Part shown: positions 1 to 9,067 of the stretch, in pieces
How the letters are laid out: each line of letters starts with the position of its first letter
How positions within the stretch are numbered: the stretch's first letter is position 1
Origin: Synergistaceae bacterium
Lineage (GTDB): Bacteria; Synergistota; Synergistia; Synergistales; Aminobacteriaceae
Direction: 5' to 3'
Length of the DNA stretch: 38,658 bases
Assembly (NCBI GenBank): GCA_018436785.1
Contig: JAHDKR010000022.1
Span: forward strand, 1 to 38,658
Notes under the pieces: model-generated
Database searches by the model: none
What the model was told of the DNA's origin: nothing
What the model saw: only the letters and a program-made list of their open reading frames with translations
Made by a program: the position numbers and the translations under genes

Positions 1-356
1 CCAGCGAGATTCCGAAGCTGATGGCCGAGACGACGCGCCTCTGTACGAAATACGGCCTGGAGGAGGCGAACTTCGGCCACGTGGGGGACGGCAACATGCA
101 CGTGAACATTCTTTTCCCCGAGGAGCGCCCCGACTGGCACGGCATCGTCGACGAACTCCTCGACGAGCTGTACGACTTTACGGCCTCCATCGGCGGCACG
201 CTGAGCGGCGAACACGGTATTGGCCTGAAACGGCAGAAGTACATGTGCCGCGTGATGGACGCCTCGCAGATGGAGCTGATCCACAGAGTGAAGCTCGCCT
301 TCGACCCGAACAACATCCTCAACCCGGGCAAGATGATCAGCTGCCCGGATCGGTAG
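1..356 (+). CDS. FAD-linked oxidase, GlcD/D-lactate dehydrogenase type (C-terminal part)
   Basis: Only the last ~117 codons lie in the window; the frame is open to base 3. The segment carries the C-terminal FAD-linked oxidase signature: HVGDGNMH, with two histidines that in this family bind a metal near the substrate carboxylate, then GEHGIGLKRQKYM and the closing FDPNNILNPGKM. The family oxidises 2-hydroxy acids such as glycolate or D-lactate to 2-oxo acids, usually with an iron-sulfur partner. The exact substrate cannot be told from this piece. It converges on the minus-strand operon that follows, with a shared hairpin between the stops. Family assignment is secure; specificity is open. Confidence 0.9.
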   Translation, partial: SEIPKLMAETTRLCTKYGLEEANFGHVGDGNMHVNILFPEERPDWHGIVDELLDELYDFTASIGGTLSGEHGIGLKRQKYMCRVMDASQMELIHRVKLAFDPNNILNPGKMISCPDR

Positions 357-382
357 TAGGACACACCGGAGAAGCGGAACGC

Positions 383-408
383 AACGGGGGCCCGAGAAGG
401 CTCCCGTT
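383..408. terminator. Hairpin between convergent genes
   Basis: Arms AACGGGGGCC (383-392) and GGCTCCCGTT (399-408) form a 10-bp stem with one G-U pair and a six-base loop. It lies between the FAD oxidase stop and the SNF2 gene stop and could serve both strands, although neither side is followed by a good T run. Confidence 0.5.
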
Positions 409-410
409 GT

Positions 411-3400
411 TCATTCCTGGCTGATGAGCGCGGCCATCTCGTTGAGCGAGAAGCTGGTCACGCGCTCCGTTCCTTCGAGCAGGCTTTCGGCGAGATCTCG
501 CTTCGTCGTGTGAAGGTCCACGATCTTCTCCTCGATGGTATCCTTCGCCACGATGCGGTAGACCGTCACGGGACGCTCCTGCCCGATGCGGTGCGCACGG
601 TCGGAGGCCTGATCCTCGACGGCGGGGTTCCACCAGGGGTCCATGTGGACGACGTAATCGGCGGCCGTGAGGTTCAGCCCCGTTCCTCCGGCGCGCAGGC
701 TGATGAGAAAACACTCCTTCTCCCCGGCCTGGAACGCTTCCACTTGGCGTTTCCGTTCCTCGGGCGGGGTCGAACCGTCGAGGTATGAGTACGAAACTCC
801 GGCTTCGTTCAGCGATGCTCGCAGGATGGCCAGATGGTCGACGAACTGGCTGAAGACAAGGCAGCGGTGTCCGTTTGCCCGAAGGTCTTCCAATATCTCG
901 CCGAACGCCTCCAGTTTCGCGGAGGGGAACTCTCTGTCGGGGAGGACGAGCGCGCCGTTACAGCATGCGCGCCGCAGCTTCATCAGCTCGGCGAGGATAA
1001 CGAAGCGCTGATCCTCTCCGTCTCCCTTCTCGATTCTTTCGAGCGCGTTCCTCCTGAGCGCTTCGTAGAGGCTTCGCTCCTCCGGGTTCATATCCACGCG
1101 GAGGGTGATCTCCGTCTTCGGAGGCAGCTCGTCGAGCACCTGGTCCTTGGTGCGGCGGAGCAGGAAGGGGCGGAGGATCTTCTTCAGCCGGGCGCGCGCT
1201 CCCTTGTCGTCGTACTTCACGATCGGTGTGGCGAAGCGGCGGTTGAAGCTGTCGAGCGAGCCGAGCAGCCCCGGATTGAGAAAGCGGAAGAGGTTCCACA
1301 GCTCGCCGAGATGGTTTTCGATCGGGGTGCCGGTGGTGATAATCCTGAATTTCCCCTTCAGCCGCATCGCCGCGGCTGAGCGCTTCGTCGCAGCGTTCTT
1401 GATGGCCTGCGCCTCGTCGAGGACCACTGTGTTCCACTCGACTTCATGGAGCATCTCTCCGTCCTGTTGAAGCAGCCCGTAGCTTGTCACCACCACGTCG
1501 AACGGCTCCAGGTCGTCGAGGATCTTCTGCCGGTCGCCGTAGCGGAATTCCTTCAGGTTCAGAGTGGGCGCAAAACGCGCAGCCTCCTGAAACCAGTTCG
1601 GGCAGACGGAGACGGGAGCGATCACGAGCGAAGGACCGGTCTGCGCGCGAGAGAGGAGGACGGCGAGCACCTGGATTGTCTTGCCAAGCCCCATATCGTC
1701 CGCGAGACATGCGCCTGCGCCCCAGTGCGCGAGGCGGCAGAGCCACTGGAATCCTTCGGTCTGATAGTCGCGCAGCACGCCTTTGAACGTCGAGGGAAGC
1801 GCGGGAGCGATCGACTCAGCTTCTTCGACGAGCGCGAGCTGTTTGGCCCACTCGCCGTCGCCGCCGAAACCCTCCGTTTCTTTCTCCAGCTTCCGGAAAA
1901 GCGGCGCCGAGAGGGGGGAGAAGCGCAGCTCCTTTCCCCGCCAGTCGCCGAACGAGCCGATCTCTTCAAGCCGCTTCCGCAGCTCCGCAGTGAGCGCGAG
2001 AAACTCGCCGTTCCCGAGGGGGAGGAAGCGTCCTTTGCTTTCGGCGAGCATCTCGCACGCCTCTTTGATGCCCAGAACGGTCTGTTCGTCCACGCGAATC
2101 TCCCCGGAGAGCGCGAACCAGTCGCGCCCCGTAGCCACGGAGAGCTTTACCGCGTTCGGGGAGACGGCGGAGCGGACGCTCATCGCGCCTCCCTTGGGCC
2201 ACTCGACGACGACGCGCTCTCCCATTCCTGCAAGCTGGAGCAAAAATTCGAGGCAGAGTTCGGGGTTGTCAAGCTCCCATCTGTTCTCGTCCGTTTGTTC
2301 CCCTTCGCTCAGAGCAGGGCAGAGCACCAACGCCTCGTCGCGATTGCGCCGCTCGGCGTCGAGATCCCGGAGCGTCTGGATGCGTTGCCCGTCGCTCCGG
2401 CCCATCATCGTCTTGCCGCCCTCGCCCGGCCTGCAGAGGTGCGTGCCCGTCCCGAGAGGGCGGACGGCGAGCGAGACGAAAAAACCATCTTCGCCGGGGG
2501 CGAGCTGGACGACGATGCGCGAGTCCGGCTCCACCGCGACGGCGCTCCCTTCCACGCCTTCGATCTCGGAGGTTATGGGAACAGTCTCCGCAAGCGACTC
2601 CAAAGTCTCCAGAATATGCTCCTTCCCCCGCTCCGGGACGAAGAGACCTTCCTTGCCGAGGATCTCCGCGATGCGGCGGTGCTTCTCGTCGAAGGGAACC
2701 ACACGTATCCGGCAGGGAGTCTCCTCTTCCAGGAAGACGTTGGCGTACTTGCCCTCGGCAGGGTGCGGAGAGAGACGGACGCGGTAGCCCCCGACCGTCC
2801 TCGCCAGGTCGAGTCTCGGCTCCTCCTGCACGATCTCCATCGGCCTGCCGTCCCCGCTCCGGACAAGATACGGGTGCCCCGCGAGCGCCGAGAAGATTTT
2901 CACCCCGTCGAACTGGAACCATCGCTTGTAGTACCAGCCGTCGTAGCCGCCGACCTCCTCGACCGCTCCCGCCGCTGCGAGATCCTGGCGTGTCATCCAC
3001 GGTTCCTTGACGAGCTCCCTCTGAAGACGCTTCAATGCGACCTGCCGTCCCTTGCTCCACTTTCCGGAGGATTGCATCACCTGTTCAACGGGGATGAACT
3101 CCGGGGAGACGATCGTGCCATTCTCTTCGGTATCCCAGTCCACTTCCCAGAGAATGCGCCGCTCCCGCTTTTTTTTCGCTCCGCCGGTTCCCTTCCCGAG
3201 CGTCGTCAACGCCCCGAGCGCCACCATCCACTCCTCCTTGCGGGGGATGAGGTCGCGCAACGGGAGTTTCCTTCCGGGGATTTGCTTCTCCGGCGGAAGC
3301 GAGAGCATCTCGGCAAGTTCGACGCAATAGAGCAGGAACGTATTGCCGGACTTGCGCAGTTCGTCGAGGGCGTTCAAGAAGAGGGAACGGTACTCCGGAT

Positions 3401-3947
3401 CGATCAGCGCTTCCGGGGAAGACCATGAGAGACAGAGCGCGAGATGGAAGAGAAATCCCTTTTTATATTTTTCCTTTTTGCAACGGGCGGGAGAGAATAC
3501 GGAGAAGAATTTGTCGCTCCCCTTGCCGGAGTGGAAGCCTGCAAGGCAGAGCAGCAGTTCGTAGGTTGGTTCGTACGGGGAACGCTGTCTGGCAAGTTCA
3601 GCGTACGTCGCCGCTTTCTTGACGTCTCCGGAGGCGATCAGCAGCGGCGGGTAGTAAAGGGCGGAAAAAGAGTCGAAGACGATTCGTCTGACGCCGCGTT
3701 CCTTCCGCAGACGCTTCAGGCCTTCTTCAAAAAGCGCCAGGGCGTCCTTGCGCCGGTCGTCGAGAAGAGCGAGCAGCGCCCGGACAGCGTACGATTCGCC
3801 CGACACGGCGCCCCCGATCTTTTCCGTTGCCGCCGCCAAGTCTCCGGAGAGGATGAGCGATTCCGCTTGATGTACGAGAAGCTCGTCATTGGGAAGGGAG
3901 GAGCCGGAGGCCCCTCCCTTCGTCTTCTTCAGAATATCCGGTATCAC
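411..3947 (-). CDS. SNF2/Swi2-family DNA-dependent ATPase (helicase-like)
   Basis: An 1178-residue protein starting at a GTG codon behind GGGAG. The N-terminal ~700 residues are a variable region of the kind seen in large bacterial SNF2 proteins; I recognise no further domain there. The motor starts near residue 745 with the Walker A block ADDMGLGKTIQ, followed by DEAQ at about 844 (motif II), then the second RecA lobe with FSQF, GGTGLNLTAAD, DPWWNP and the arginine-finger motif DRAHRIGQ near 1120. Such proteins translocate on double-stranded DNA and remodel protein-DNA or RNA polymerase complexes; they rarely unwind. The gene begins only 15 bases after the pdxA-like stop, so it is the last gene of the acid-sugar operon, an unexpected partner. 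No nuclease or methylase motif is visible. Confidence 0.93.
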   Translation of the reverse strand: MIPDILKKTKGGASGSSLPNDELLVHQAESLILSGDLAAATEKIGGAVSGESYAVRALLALLDDRRKDALALFEEGLKRLRKERGVRRIVFDSFSALYYPPLLIASGDVKKAATYAELARQRSPYEPTYELLLCLAGFHSGKGSDKFFSVFSPARCKKEKYKKGFLFHLALCLSWSSPEALIDPEYRSLFLNALDELRKSGNTFLLYCVELAEMLSLPPEKQIPGRKLPLRDLIPRKEEWMVALGALTTLGKGTGGAKKKRERRILWEVDWDTEENGTIVSPEFIPVEQVMQSSGKWSKGRQVALKRLQRELVKEPWMTRQDLAAAGAVEEVGGYDGWYYKRWFQFDGVKIFSALAGHPYLVRSGDGRPMEIVQEEPRLDLARTVGGYRVRLSPHPAEGKYANVFLEEETPCRIRVVPFDEKHRRIAEILGKEGLFVPERGKEHILETLESLAETVPITSEIEGVEGSAVAVEPDSRIVVQLAPGEDGFFVSLAVRPLGTGTHLCRPGEGGKTMMGRSDGQRIQTLRDLDAERRNRDEALVLCPALSEGEQTDENRWELDNPELCLEFLLQLAGMGERVVVEWPKGGAMSVRSAVSPNAVKLSVATGRDWFALSGEIRVDEQTVLGIKEACEMLAESKGRFLPLGNGEFLALTAELRKRLEEIGSFGDWRGKELRFSPLSAPLFRKLEKETEGFGGDGEWAKQLALVEEAESIAPALPSTFKGVLRDYQTEGFQWLCRLAHWGAGACLADDMGLGKTIQVLAVLLSRAQTGPSLVIAPVSVCPNWFQEAARFAPTLNLKEFRYGDRQKILDDLEPFDVVVTSYGLLQQDGEMLHEVEWNTVVLDEAQAIKNAATKRSAAAMRLKGKFRIITTGTPIENHLGELWNLFRFLNPGLLGSLDSFNRRFATPIVKYDDKGARARLKKILRPFLLRRTKDQVLDELPPKTEITLRVDMNPEERSLYEALRRNALERIEKGDGEDQRFVILAELMKLRRACCNGALVLPDREFPSAKLEAFGEILEDLRANGHRCLVFSQFVDHLAILRASLNEAGVSYSYLDGSTPPEERKRQVEAFQAGEKECFLISLRAGGTGLNLTAADYVVHMDPWWNPAVEDQASDRAHRIGQERPVTVYRIVAKDTIEEKIVDLHTTKRDLAESLLEGTERVTSFSLNEMAALISQE

Positions 3948-3962
3948 GTCGCGCGCTCCCGG

Positions 3963-4967
3963 CTAGAACGGACGGTAGCGGGGGGCGATGTCGAAGCAGG
4001 CCAGCATGGCCTCCTTCATGCTCACCGGGTTGGCGATCCCCTTCCATGCGATGTCGAAGGCGGTTCCATGGTCGACCGACGTGCGGATGAACGGCAGTCC
4101 GAAGGTGACGCTCACCGTCCGGTAGAAGTCGTAGGTCTTCGAGGCGATATGCCCCTGGTCATGATAGAGCGAGACCACGACGTCGTACTTTCCCTGAAGG
4201 CCGAAGTAGAAGACGCTGTCCGCCGGAACCGGCCCGACTACGTTAATCCCTCTCCTTTTGGCCTCCTCGACTGCCGGAGCAAGGATGCGCGCCTCCTCGT
4301 CGCCGAAGAGCCCCCCGTCCGACGAGTGCGGGTTGAGCCCGGCGAGAGCGATCGTACCCGACGGAAGGCCGATGGAGTCGAGGCACTTCGCCGCCGTTTC
4401 GATGGAGTGGACCACATCGTCCGTGTTCAGCGTCTCAATGGCGCGCCGCAACGAGAGGTGACGGCTGTGGAAGAGGATGCGGAGCTTGTCGACGATGAAC
4501 ATCGTGTAGCTCTTCGGAGCGCCCGACATCTCGGCGAGCATCTCCGTGTGCCCGATGTAGTGGACCTTGGCGGCTTTCAGCGACTCCTTGTTGATCGGGG
4601 TGGTCGCGATGCCCGCAGCCTGCCCTGTCATGCAGAGGTCGACGCACTTCTGAATGTATGCTACGGAGGCTTTGCCTCCAAGTGCGGAAACCTTTCCTAC
4701 GGAGAGAGCCGTAAGATCTGGAACCATCTTCAGGTCGATCACCGGAAGGCTCTCCGGCGATCCCGCCGCGTCCGCAGGGTCCTCCACGGGCCGGAGTCGC
4801 ATTTTCATACCCAGCGCTTCCTTCACGGCTTCAAGGACCGAGAGGTCGCCGACGAGCAGCGGCGTTCCCCGCTCCCAAACTTCAGCATCAGCCATGCTCG
4901 CAAGGGCGATCTCCGGGCCGACTCCTGCGGGGTCGCCCATGCTGACTGCGATCACTGTACGTTTCAT
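3963..4967 (-). CDS. pdxA2: PdxA-family 4-phospho-acid dehydrogenase, probably 4-phospho-D-threonate 3-dehydrogenase type
   Basis: A 334-residue protein, the normal PdxA length. The start MKRTVIAVSMGDPAGVGPEI is typical, and the metal-binding histidines are visible in GHTEM, YHDQGH and VDHGTA. PdxA itself oxidises 4-phosphohydroxy-L-threonine in vitamin B6 synthesis. The paralogue PdxA2 oxidises and decarboxylates 4-phospho-D-threonate or 4-phospho-D-erythronate to dihydroxyacetone phosphate and CO2. The gene lies 35 bases downstream of a DUF1537 kinase in a TRAP operon, which is the known setting of PdxA2, so I favour the catabolic role. Start ATG has GGGAG about eight bases upstream. The call is by context; sequence alone does not separate the two roles. 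Confidence 0.85.
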   Translation of the reverse strand: MKRTVIAVSMGDPAGVGPEIALASMADAEVWERGTPLLVGDLSVLEAVKEALGMKMRLRPVEDPADAAGSPESLPVIDLKMVPDLTALSVGKVSALGGKASVAYIQKCVDLCMTGQAAGIATTPINKESLKAAKVHYIGHTEMLAEMSGAPKSYTMFIVDKLRILFHSRHLSLRRAIETLNTDDVVHSIETAAKCLDSIGLPSGTIALAGLNPHSSDGGLFGDEEARILAPAVEEAKRRGINVVGPVPADSVFYFGLQGKYDVVVSLYHDQGHIASKTYDFYRTVSVTFGLPFIRTSVDHGTAFDIAWKGIANPVSMKEAMLACFDIAPRYRPF

Positions 4968-5002
4968 GAAATATTACTCCCTTTCCTTCCCCCTCCGCTC
5001 TT

Positions 5003-6223
5003 TCAGGGACGAGTTGCTTCGGGGGCGAGTCTCAACCAGAGAGCGGCCTTGTAAATTGCGTCTTCTTCGCCGACGAGGCCGCCCTTGGTGACTGTTTTCA
5101 AACCGGCGAACGCACCGTCGAGAATTTTGCCGCCCATCATCAGCGGCTGTATCTCGGTTTCGGGAAGGAGCGCGGTCGCTCCGGCCGCCTCGAAGAACAT
5201 TGCCGCCGTGTCTCCTCCGGAGAGAAGTATACCCCGAACATGACCTCCGAGTACAGTAAGGGCTTCTTTCCCGAGGAAGGCCAGGGTACGGGCGGTCCGC
5301 TCCTCCGAGCCTTTTTCGACGCGCGGATCCGGTCGAAGCAGGAGGAATGAGACCGTCCTGTCCAAACTCGTCAGAAACTCGCGGAGACGAGATGCAGCCT
5401 TCTCCGTCGTCTCCGAAGGCGAGAAGACGAACTCTTCCGACGGAATCTTGCCGTCGAGCCAGGCGATCTGTTTTCTGGTCTTCTCCGACGTACTTCCGAT
5501 GACTGCGAGCACAGTACCCGGACTTCTCCGGGAGAGATGGCGCGAAAGGAGAGCCGCCGTGAAAGGGCCCGGGTCCACAGGTATGATATCCTCCTTGGAG
5601 GCAAACGAGGCTGATGCCAGCTTTTCAATATCGCTTTCCGTCATGGCGTCCGCCACGACGACGCGCGCCCCTTCAGAGAGAAGTTTCCTCAGCTCGACGA
5701 TGACTTCTTCCTCGCTCCTCTTGACGCACTCCATGTGCATCCGGGCGACGAGGAGCCCCTTGAAGTAGGATGGAACGTAGCTGGTAGAGATCGGCCAGAG
5801 GGGATCGCGGGCGACTTCTGTCCGTTCCAGCAGGGAGCCGTTCAAAAGATGGTACCCTCCGACCGTCGTCCTCCCGGAGGAGGGGTAGGCGGGGACGACC
5901 GTAGCGACTGCTCCGGGGCGGGTTTTCAGGATCGCCTCCGTTTCGCTCCCGAGGTGTCCTCTGAGCGTGGTGTCGATACGTTTTGCGATTCCAATATCCG
6001 GCGGAAAAGACCCCAGAATCTCCCTGAAGATCTTCTCGGCCTCTTCCCGTGATCGTCGCCGCGTATCACAGTTGATCACCAGCGCCTCCCCCTCCCCGGG
6101 AGGAGAAGGCGGACTGCCGGAGAGACGTATTATCTGACGGACGGGAACTCCGCGGTCCTTCAACAAAATGGACTGGACGGAAGAACCGGTGAGGTCGTCG
6201 CAGAGCACAGCAAAGCCGTTCAT
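5003..6223 (-). CDS. Four-carbon acid sugar kinase (DUF1537 family)
   Basis: A 406-residue protein. The N-terminal substrate domain shows CDDLTGSSVQS (residues ~8-18), RIDTTLRGHLGSE and the GRTTVGGYHL block. The C-terminal nucleotide domain shows SGGDTAAMFFEAAG and VTKGGLVGEEDAI. Family members phosphorylate D-threonate, D-erythronate or 3-oxotetronate at O4 with ATP. Neighbours decide the route: a PdxA homologue follows and there is no OtnC aldolase or OtnI isomerase, which favours the D-threonate or D-erythronate branch (kinase plus PdxA2 to dihydroxyacetone phosphate). It starts four bases after the dctM stop, so translation is probably coupled. Substrate is inferred, not shown. Confidence 0.88.
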   Translation of the reverse strand: MNGFAVLCDDLTGSSVQSILLKDRGVPVRQIIRLSGSPPSPPGEGEALVINCDTRRRSREEAEKIFREILGSFPPDIGIAKRIDTTLRGHLGSETEAILKTRPGAVATVVPAYPSSGRTTVGGYHLLNGSLLERTEVARDPLWPISTSYVPSYFKGLLVARMHMECVKRSEEEVIVELRKLLSEGARVVVADAMTESDIEKLASASFASKEDIIPVDPGPFTAALLSRHLSRRSPGTVLAVIGSTSEKTRKQIAWLDGKIPSEEFVFSPSETTEKAASRLREFLTSLDRTVSFLLLRPDPRVEKGSEERTARTLAFLGKEALTVLGGHVRGILLSGGDTAAMFFEAAGATALLPETEIQPLMMGGKILDGAFAGLKTVTKGGLVGEEDAIYKAALWLRLAPEATRP

Positions 6224-6227
6224 AGCG

Positions 6228-7514
6228 CTATTTCAACAGCTGAACAAGCCCCAGGGAAAGAACGGGGAAATTACTGATGAGCATGATCGCTATCAGTTCC
6301 GCCGCGAGGAAGCCGAGAATTTTCCGCGTGATCTGCTCTATGCGCACGTTATGATCCTTCACCAGCGAGACCGCGACGAACAGGTTCACCGCCATTGGCG
6401 GAGTGATCATCCCTACCGAGGTGTTCACCACCATGATGATCCCGAGCATCAGCGGATTCATGCCGATGGACGCAGTGATGGGAAGGAGCAGCGGCGCCAT
6501 CAGCAGGATGATCGCCTGCGTCTCCAGGAAGACGCCGAGGAAGAGGAGGATAAAGTTGATCATCGTAACCAGGACAAACGGGTTCGACGACACGGAAACG
6601 ATCCATGCGGCCAACTCCGCCGATACCCTGCTCACCGTGATCAGCCACGACATCGACTGCGACGTGGCGATGACGAAGAAGACGACGGAAGTACTGATGC
6701 CCGCCTTGATGATGACCGTCCGGATTGTCCGCAGATCAAGTTCTTCGTATATGAACGCGCTGACTAAAAGACTGTAGATCACCGCGACCGCGCCCGCCTC
6801 GGTCGGGGTGAAGACCCCGCCGTAGATGCCGCCGAGGATGATGACAGGCATGATGATGGCGAGAATGGAGTCCTTGACTGCAGCGAGGAGTTCTCCCTTT
6901 TCTCTTGCAGGTTCTTTCGGGATGTCGAGCTTGATGGACTGCATCACCACGACAAGGCTGAGGACAAGCGCGAGAAGGACGCCGGGACCGAATCCTGCGA
7001 GGAAAAGATCGCCGATGGAGACCCCTGCCACAACGCCGAAGGTTATCATCGGAATGGAGGGAGGAATGACCACGCCGAGCGTTCCTCCTGCGGCCGCTAT
7101 TGAGGCTGCGAATGCCGGAGGATACCCTTTCTTGATCATCGAGGGGACCATGATTCCGCCGATGGCCGCCACTGTGGCCGGGTTCGACCCGCTGATTGCG
7201 CCGAAGAACGCGCTCGCAAGGATTGTGATCAGACCGAGCCCTCCCCTGTAGCCGCCGACGAGCGCGGATGCCAGTTTCACAAGTCTGCGCGAGATGCCGC
7301 CGTGTTCCATCAGCCCTCCGGCGAGCATGAAAAAGGGGATCGCCATGAAAGGGAAGGAGTCGGCGGAGGTGAACATTCTTTGTGCCACGACGGCAGGATT
7401 CAGCGGCAGGTTGCCGAATGTGATCCCTGCGATGGAGGCCAGTCCGATGCTCACGGCCACTGGGATGTTCAAAAAGATGAGCACGATGAGGACGGAGAAC
7501 ATGATAGTGGCCAT
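6228..7514 (-). CDS. dctM: TRAP transporter large permease, DctM type
   Basis: A 428-residue, very hydrophobic protein with about twelve membrane segments, the usual DctM length. Characteristic blocks are the FMAIPFFMLAGGLMEHGGIS region near residues 55-75, GSNPATVAAIGGIMVPSM and the closing GMITPPMAVNLF. DctM forms the ion-coupled translocation pore of tripartite ATP-independent periplasmic transporters. Its ATG directly abuts the dctQ stop, and its ribosome binding site GGAGGTG lies inside the end of dctQ. With the kinase and PdxA homologue downstream, the likely cargo is a four-carbon sugar acid. Confidence 0.93.
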   Translation of the reverse strand: MATIMFSVLIVLIFLNIPVAVSIGLASIAGITFGNLPLNPAVVAQRMFTSADSFPFMAIPFFMLAGGLMEHGGISRRLVKLASALVGGYRGGLGLITILASAFFGAISGSNPATVAAIGGIMVPSMIKKGYPPAFAASIAAAGGTLGVVIPPSIPMITFGVVAGVSIGDLFLAGFGPGVLLALVLSLVVVMQSIKLDIPKEPAREKGELLAAVKDSILAIIMPVIILGGIYGGVFTPTEAGAVAVIYSLLVSAFIYEELDLRTIRTVIIKAGISTSVVFFVIATSQSMSWLITVSRVSAELAAWIVSVSSNPFVLVTMINFILLFLGVFLETQAIILLMAPLLLPITASIGMNPLMLGIIMVVNTSVGMITPPMAVNLFVAVSLVKDHNVRIEQITRKILGFLAAELIAIMLISNFPVLSLGLVQLLK

Positions 7515-8006
7515 TTATTTCACCTCCGAAGGGGCGGCGGAACGGATCTCCCGCACAGTTTCACGGTATGCCTGGAATGCCCGCAGCGCGACGAGGAACA
7601 TCCCGAGCGGGACGGCTGCATAGGGAATCCACATGGGGATGTACAGCGCCGGAGTTGTCTGTCCCATGAAAATCTGGTGGACAATGATTCCCTTGTAGTA
7701 GTACATGATCATCAGGCAGAAGAAGAGGATAATACCGGTCCGCATCGTCTCGAAGAGGATGCGAAGTTTCCGGCCCCGGATTTTGTCGGTGAAGAAGCTC
7801 ACTCCGACGTGCGCCCCCTTCTTCATCCCCAGTCCGGCGCCGATGTAGGCCATGAAGACCATGATATACCGCGCTACCTCCTCACCCCAAAACATCGGAA
7901 AGAGGTTGAAATAACGCGCCAGCGTGGCGATGAAAACCACGATCACCATCAGAGGGAAAAGAAGCAACAGCACGTACTCCTCAAAATTATCGAAGACTTT
8001 TCTCAT
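7515..8006 (-). CDS. dctQ: TRAP transporter small permease, DctQ type
   Basis: A 163-residue protein with four predicted membrane segments, typical for DctQ. The WGEEVARYIMVFMAYIGAGL block (about residues 39-58) and the GAHVGVSFF motif are family hallmarks. DctQ pairs with DctM and is thought to help dock the binding protein. It is separated from dctP by about 80 bases that hold a strong hairpin, whereas it abuts dctM. This spacing suggests higher expression of the binding protein than of the membrane subunits. Confidence 0.92.
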   Translation of the reverse strand: MRKVFDNFEEYVLLLLFPLMVIVVFIATLARYFNLFPMFWGEEVARYIMVFMAYIGAGLGMKKGAHVGVSFFTDKIRGRKLRILFETMRTGIILFFCLMIMYYYKGIIVHQIFMGQTTPALYIPMWIPYAAVPLGMFLVALRAFQAYRETVREIRSAAPSEVK

Positions 8007-8034
8007 GAATGACCCCCGTGTCGGAAAAATGGCT

Positions 8035-8063
8035 ACGGGGCGCTCCGCGACGAAGCGCCCCGT
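8035..8063 (-). terminator. Intercistronic hairpin between dctP and dctQ
   Basis: Perfect 10-bp arms ACGGGGCGCT (8035-8044) and AGCGCCCCGT (8054-8063) enclose a nine-base loop. On the minus strand the stem is followed by AGCCATTTTTCC, so it may act as a partial terminator or protect the dctP message 3' end. Its place just after the binding-protein gene fits differential expression within the operon. Confidence 0.65.
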
Positions 8064-8086
8064 ACGTTATTCTATGTAAAAAGAGA

Positions 8087-9067
8087 CTACTTTTGCGCGT
8101 CGATGAGCTTCTGAATAGCCTCTTTGCCGACCTTTTCCTCGAATTCCTTGTAGACGGGCTGGACTGCCTCGAAGAACTTTGCTTTGTCGGGCTGGGATAC
8201 TTCCATACCCTGCTCCTTGAGCGAATCCACCAGCTTCTTTTCGATGTCGATGCAGAACTCCCGCTGCCAGTGGCGGGCCTTCAGCTCGGCCTCGGTGAAG
8301 ATCTTCCGCTGCTCGTCGGAGAGCGTCTTCTCCCAGAAGTCCTTGTTGATAAGCAGAATCGCGGGCGCGTAGAAGTGCCCCGTGAGGGAGAGATGCTTCT
8401 GCACCTCGGCGAATTTGGAGGTGGAGATGATGATCAGAGGGTTTTCCTGACCGTCGACAGTCTTCTGCTGCAGCGCGGTGAAGAGTTCGCCGAAGGGCAT
8501 CGGGACCGGGTAGGCGCCGAGCGTTTTGAAGGTGCCGACGTGGATCGGATTCTCCATCAAACGAATCTTGAGCCCGTTCAAATCTTCGGGGACGAGGACG
8601 GGCTTTTTCGAGTTCGTGAGCATCCGGAAGCCGTTTTCCCAAATCCCGAGGGCAACCATGCCTTTGTCGAGCACGGAGTCAAGTATCTTCTGTCCTTCGG
8701 GGCCGTCCATCCATGCGTAGGCCTTCTGCCTGTCCTGGATGATGAACGGAAGGTCGAAGACGAGGAAGGCGTTCGTAAAGTTGGCCAGAGGAGCGGAGGA
8801 GATGAGCGTCATTTCCAGCGTTCCCATAGATACGCCCTCAATGGCGTCGCGCTCGGAGCCGAGCTGCGAAGAGTGGAAAATCTGTAGTTCGATCTGCCCT
8901 TTGGTGGCTTCGTCGAGCAGTTTGCCGAGATGTTCCAGACCGGCCTGGTAGTGAGAGTCGGGAGCGATCGTGTGGGCTACCCTCACGACAATCTTATCGG
9001 CGGCAAACGCGGCGCCGGCGGCGAACAAAAGTAAGCAGACGACAAAAAGAGCGAGAACTTTCTTCAT
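8087..9067 (-). CDS. dctP: TRAP transporter solute-binding protein, DctP family
   Basis: A 326-residue exported protein. The start chosen is the ATG at 9065-9067, preceded by AAGGAGGG at good spacing, because it gives a clean signal peptide: two lysines, a leucine/valine-rich core and an AFA-AD cleavage site near residue 22. A longer in-frame start at 9154 would put 29 unlikely residues ahead of it. Family features include VRVAHTIAPDS at the mature N-terminus, FDLPFII near residue 120 and the helix around KIRLMENPIH with the arginine that holds the substrate carboxylate. It is first in the minus-strand operon and should set its specificity; from the enzymes downstream I infer a C4 sugar acid. 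Confidence 0.92.
   Translation of the reverse strand: MKKVLALFVVCLLLFAAGAAFAADKIVVRVAHTIAPDSHYQAGLEHLGKLLDEATKGQIELQIFHSSQLGSERDAIEGVSMGTLEMTLISSAPLANFTNAFLVFDLPFIIQDRQKAYAWMDGPEGQKILDSVLDKGMVALGIWENGFRMLTNSKKPVLVPEDLNGLKIRLMENPIHVGTFKTLGAYPVPMPFGELFTALQQKTVDGQENPLIIISTSKFAEVQKHLSLTGHFYAPAILLINKDFWEKTLSDEQRKIFTEAELKARHWQREFCIDIEKKLVDSLKEQGMEVSQPDKAKFFEAVQPVYKEFEEKVGKEAIQKLIDAQK

Noticed and set aside
3963..4967. PdxA as the vitamin B6 biosynthesis enzyme
   Set aside because: Not excluded by sequence, but the DUF1537 kinase and TRAP neighbours are the known setting of the catabolic PdxA2, so the biosynthetic reading is less likely.
1446..5054. Long open frames on the plus strand opposite the SNF2 and PdxA genes (1446-3428 and 3444-5054)
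   Set aside because: They are rich in Arg, Pro and Ala from GC-rich codons, match no family, and lie opposite genes with clear catalytic motifs. They are shadow frames.
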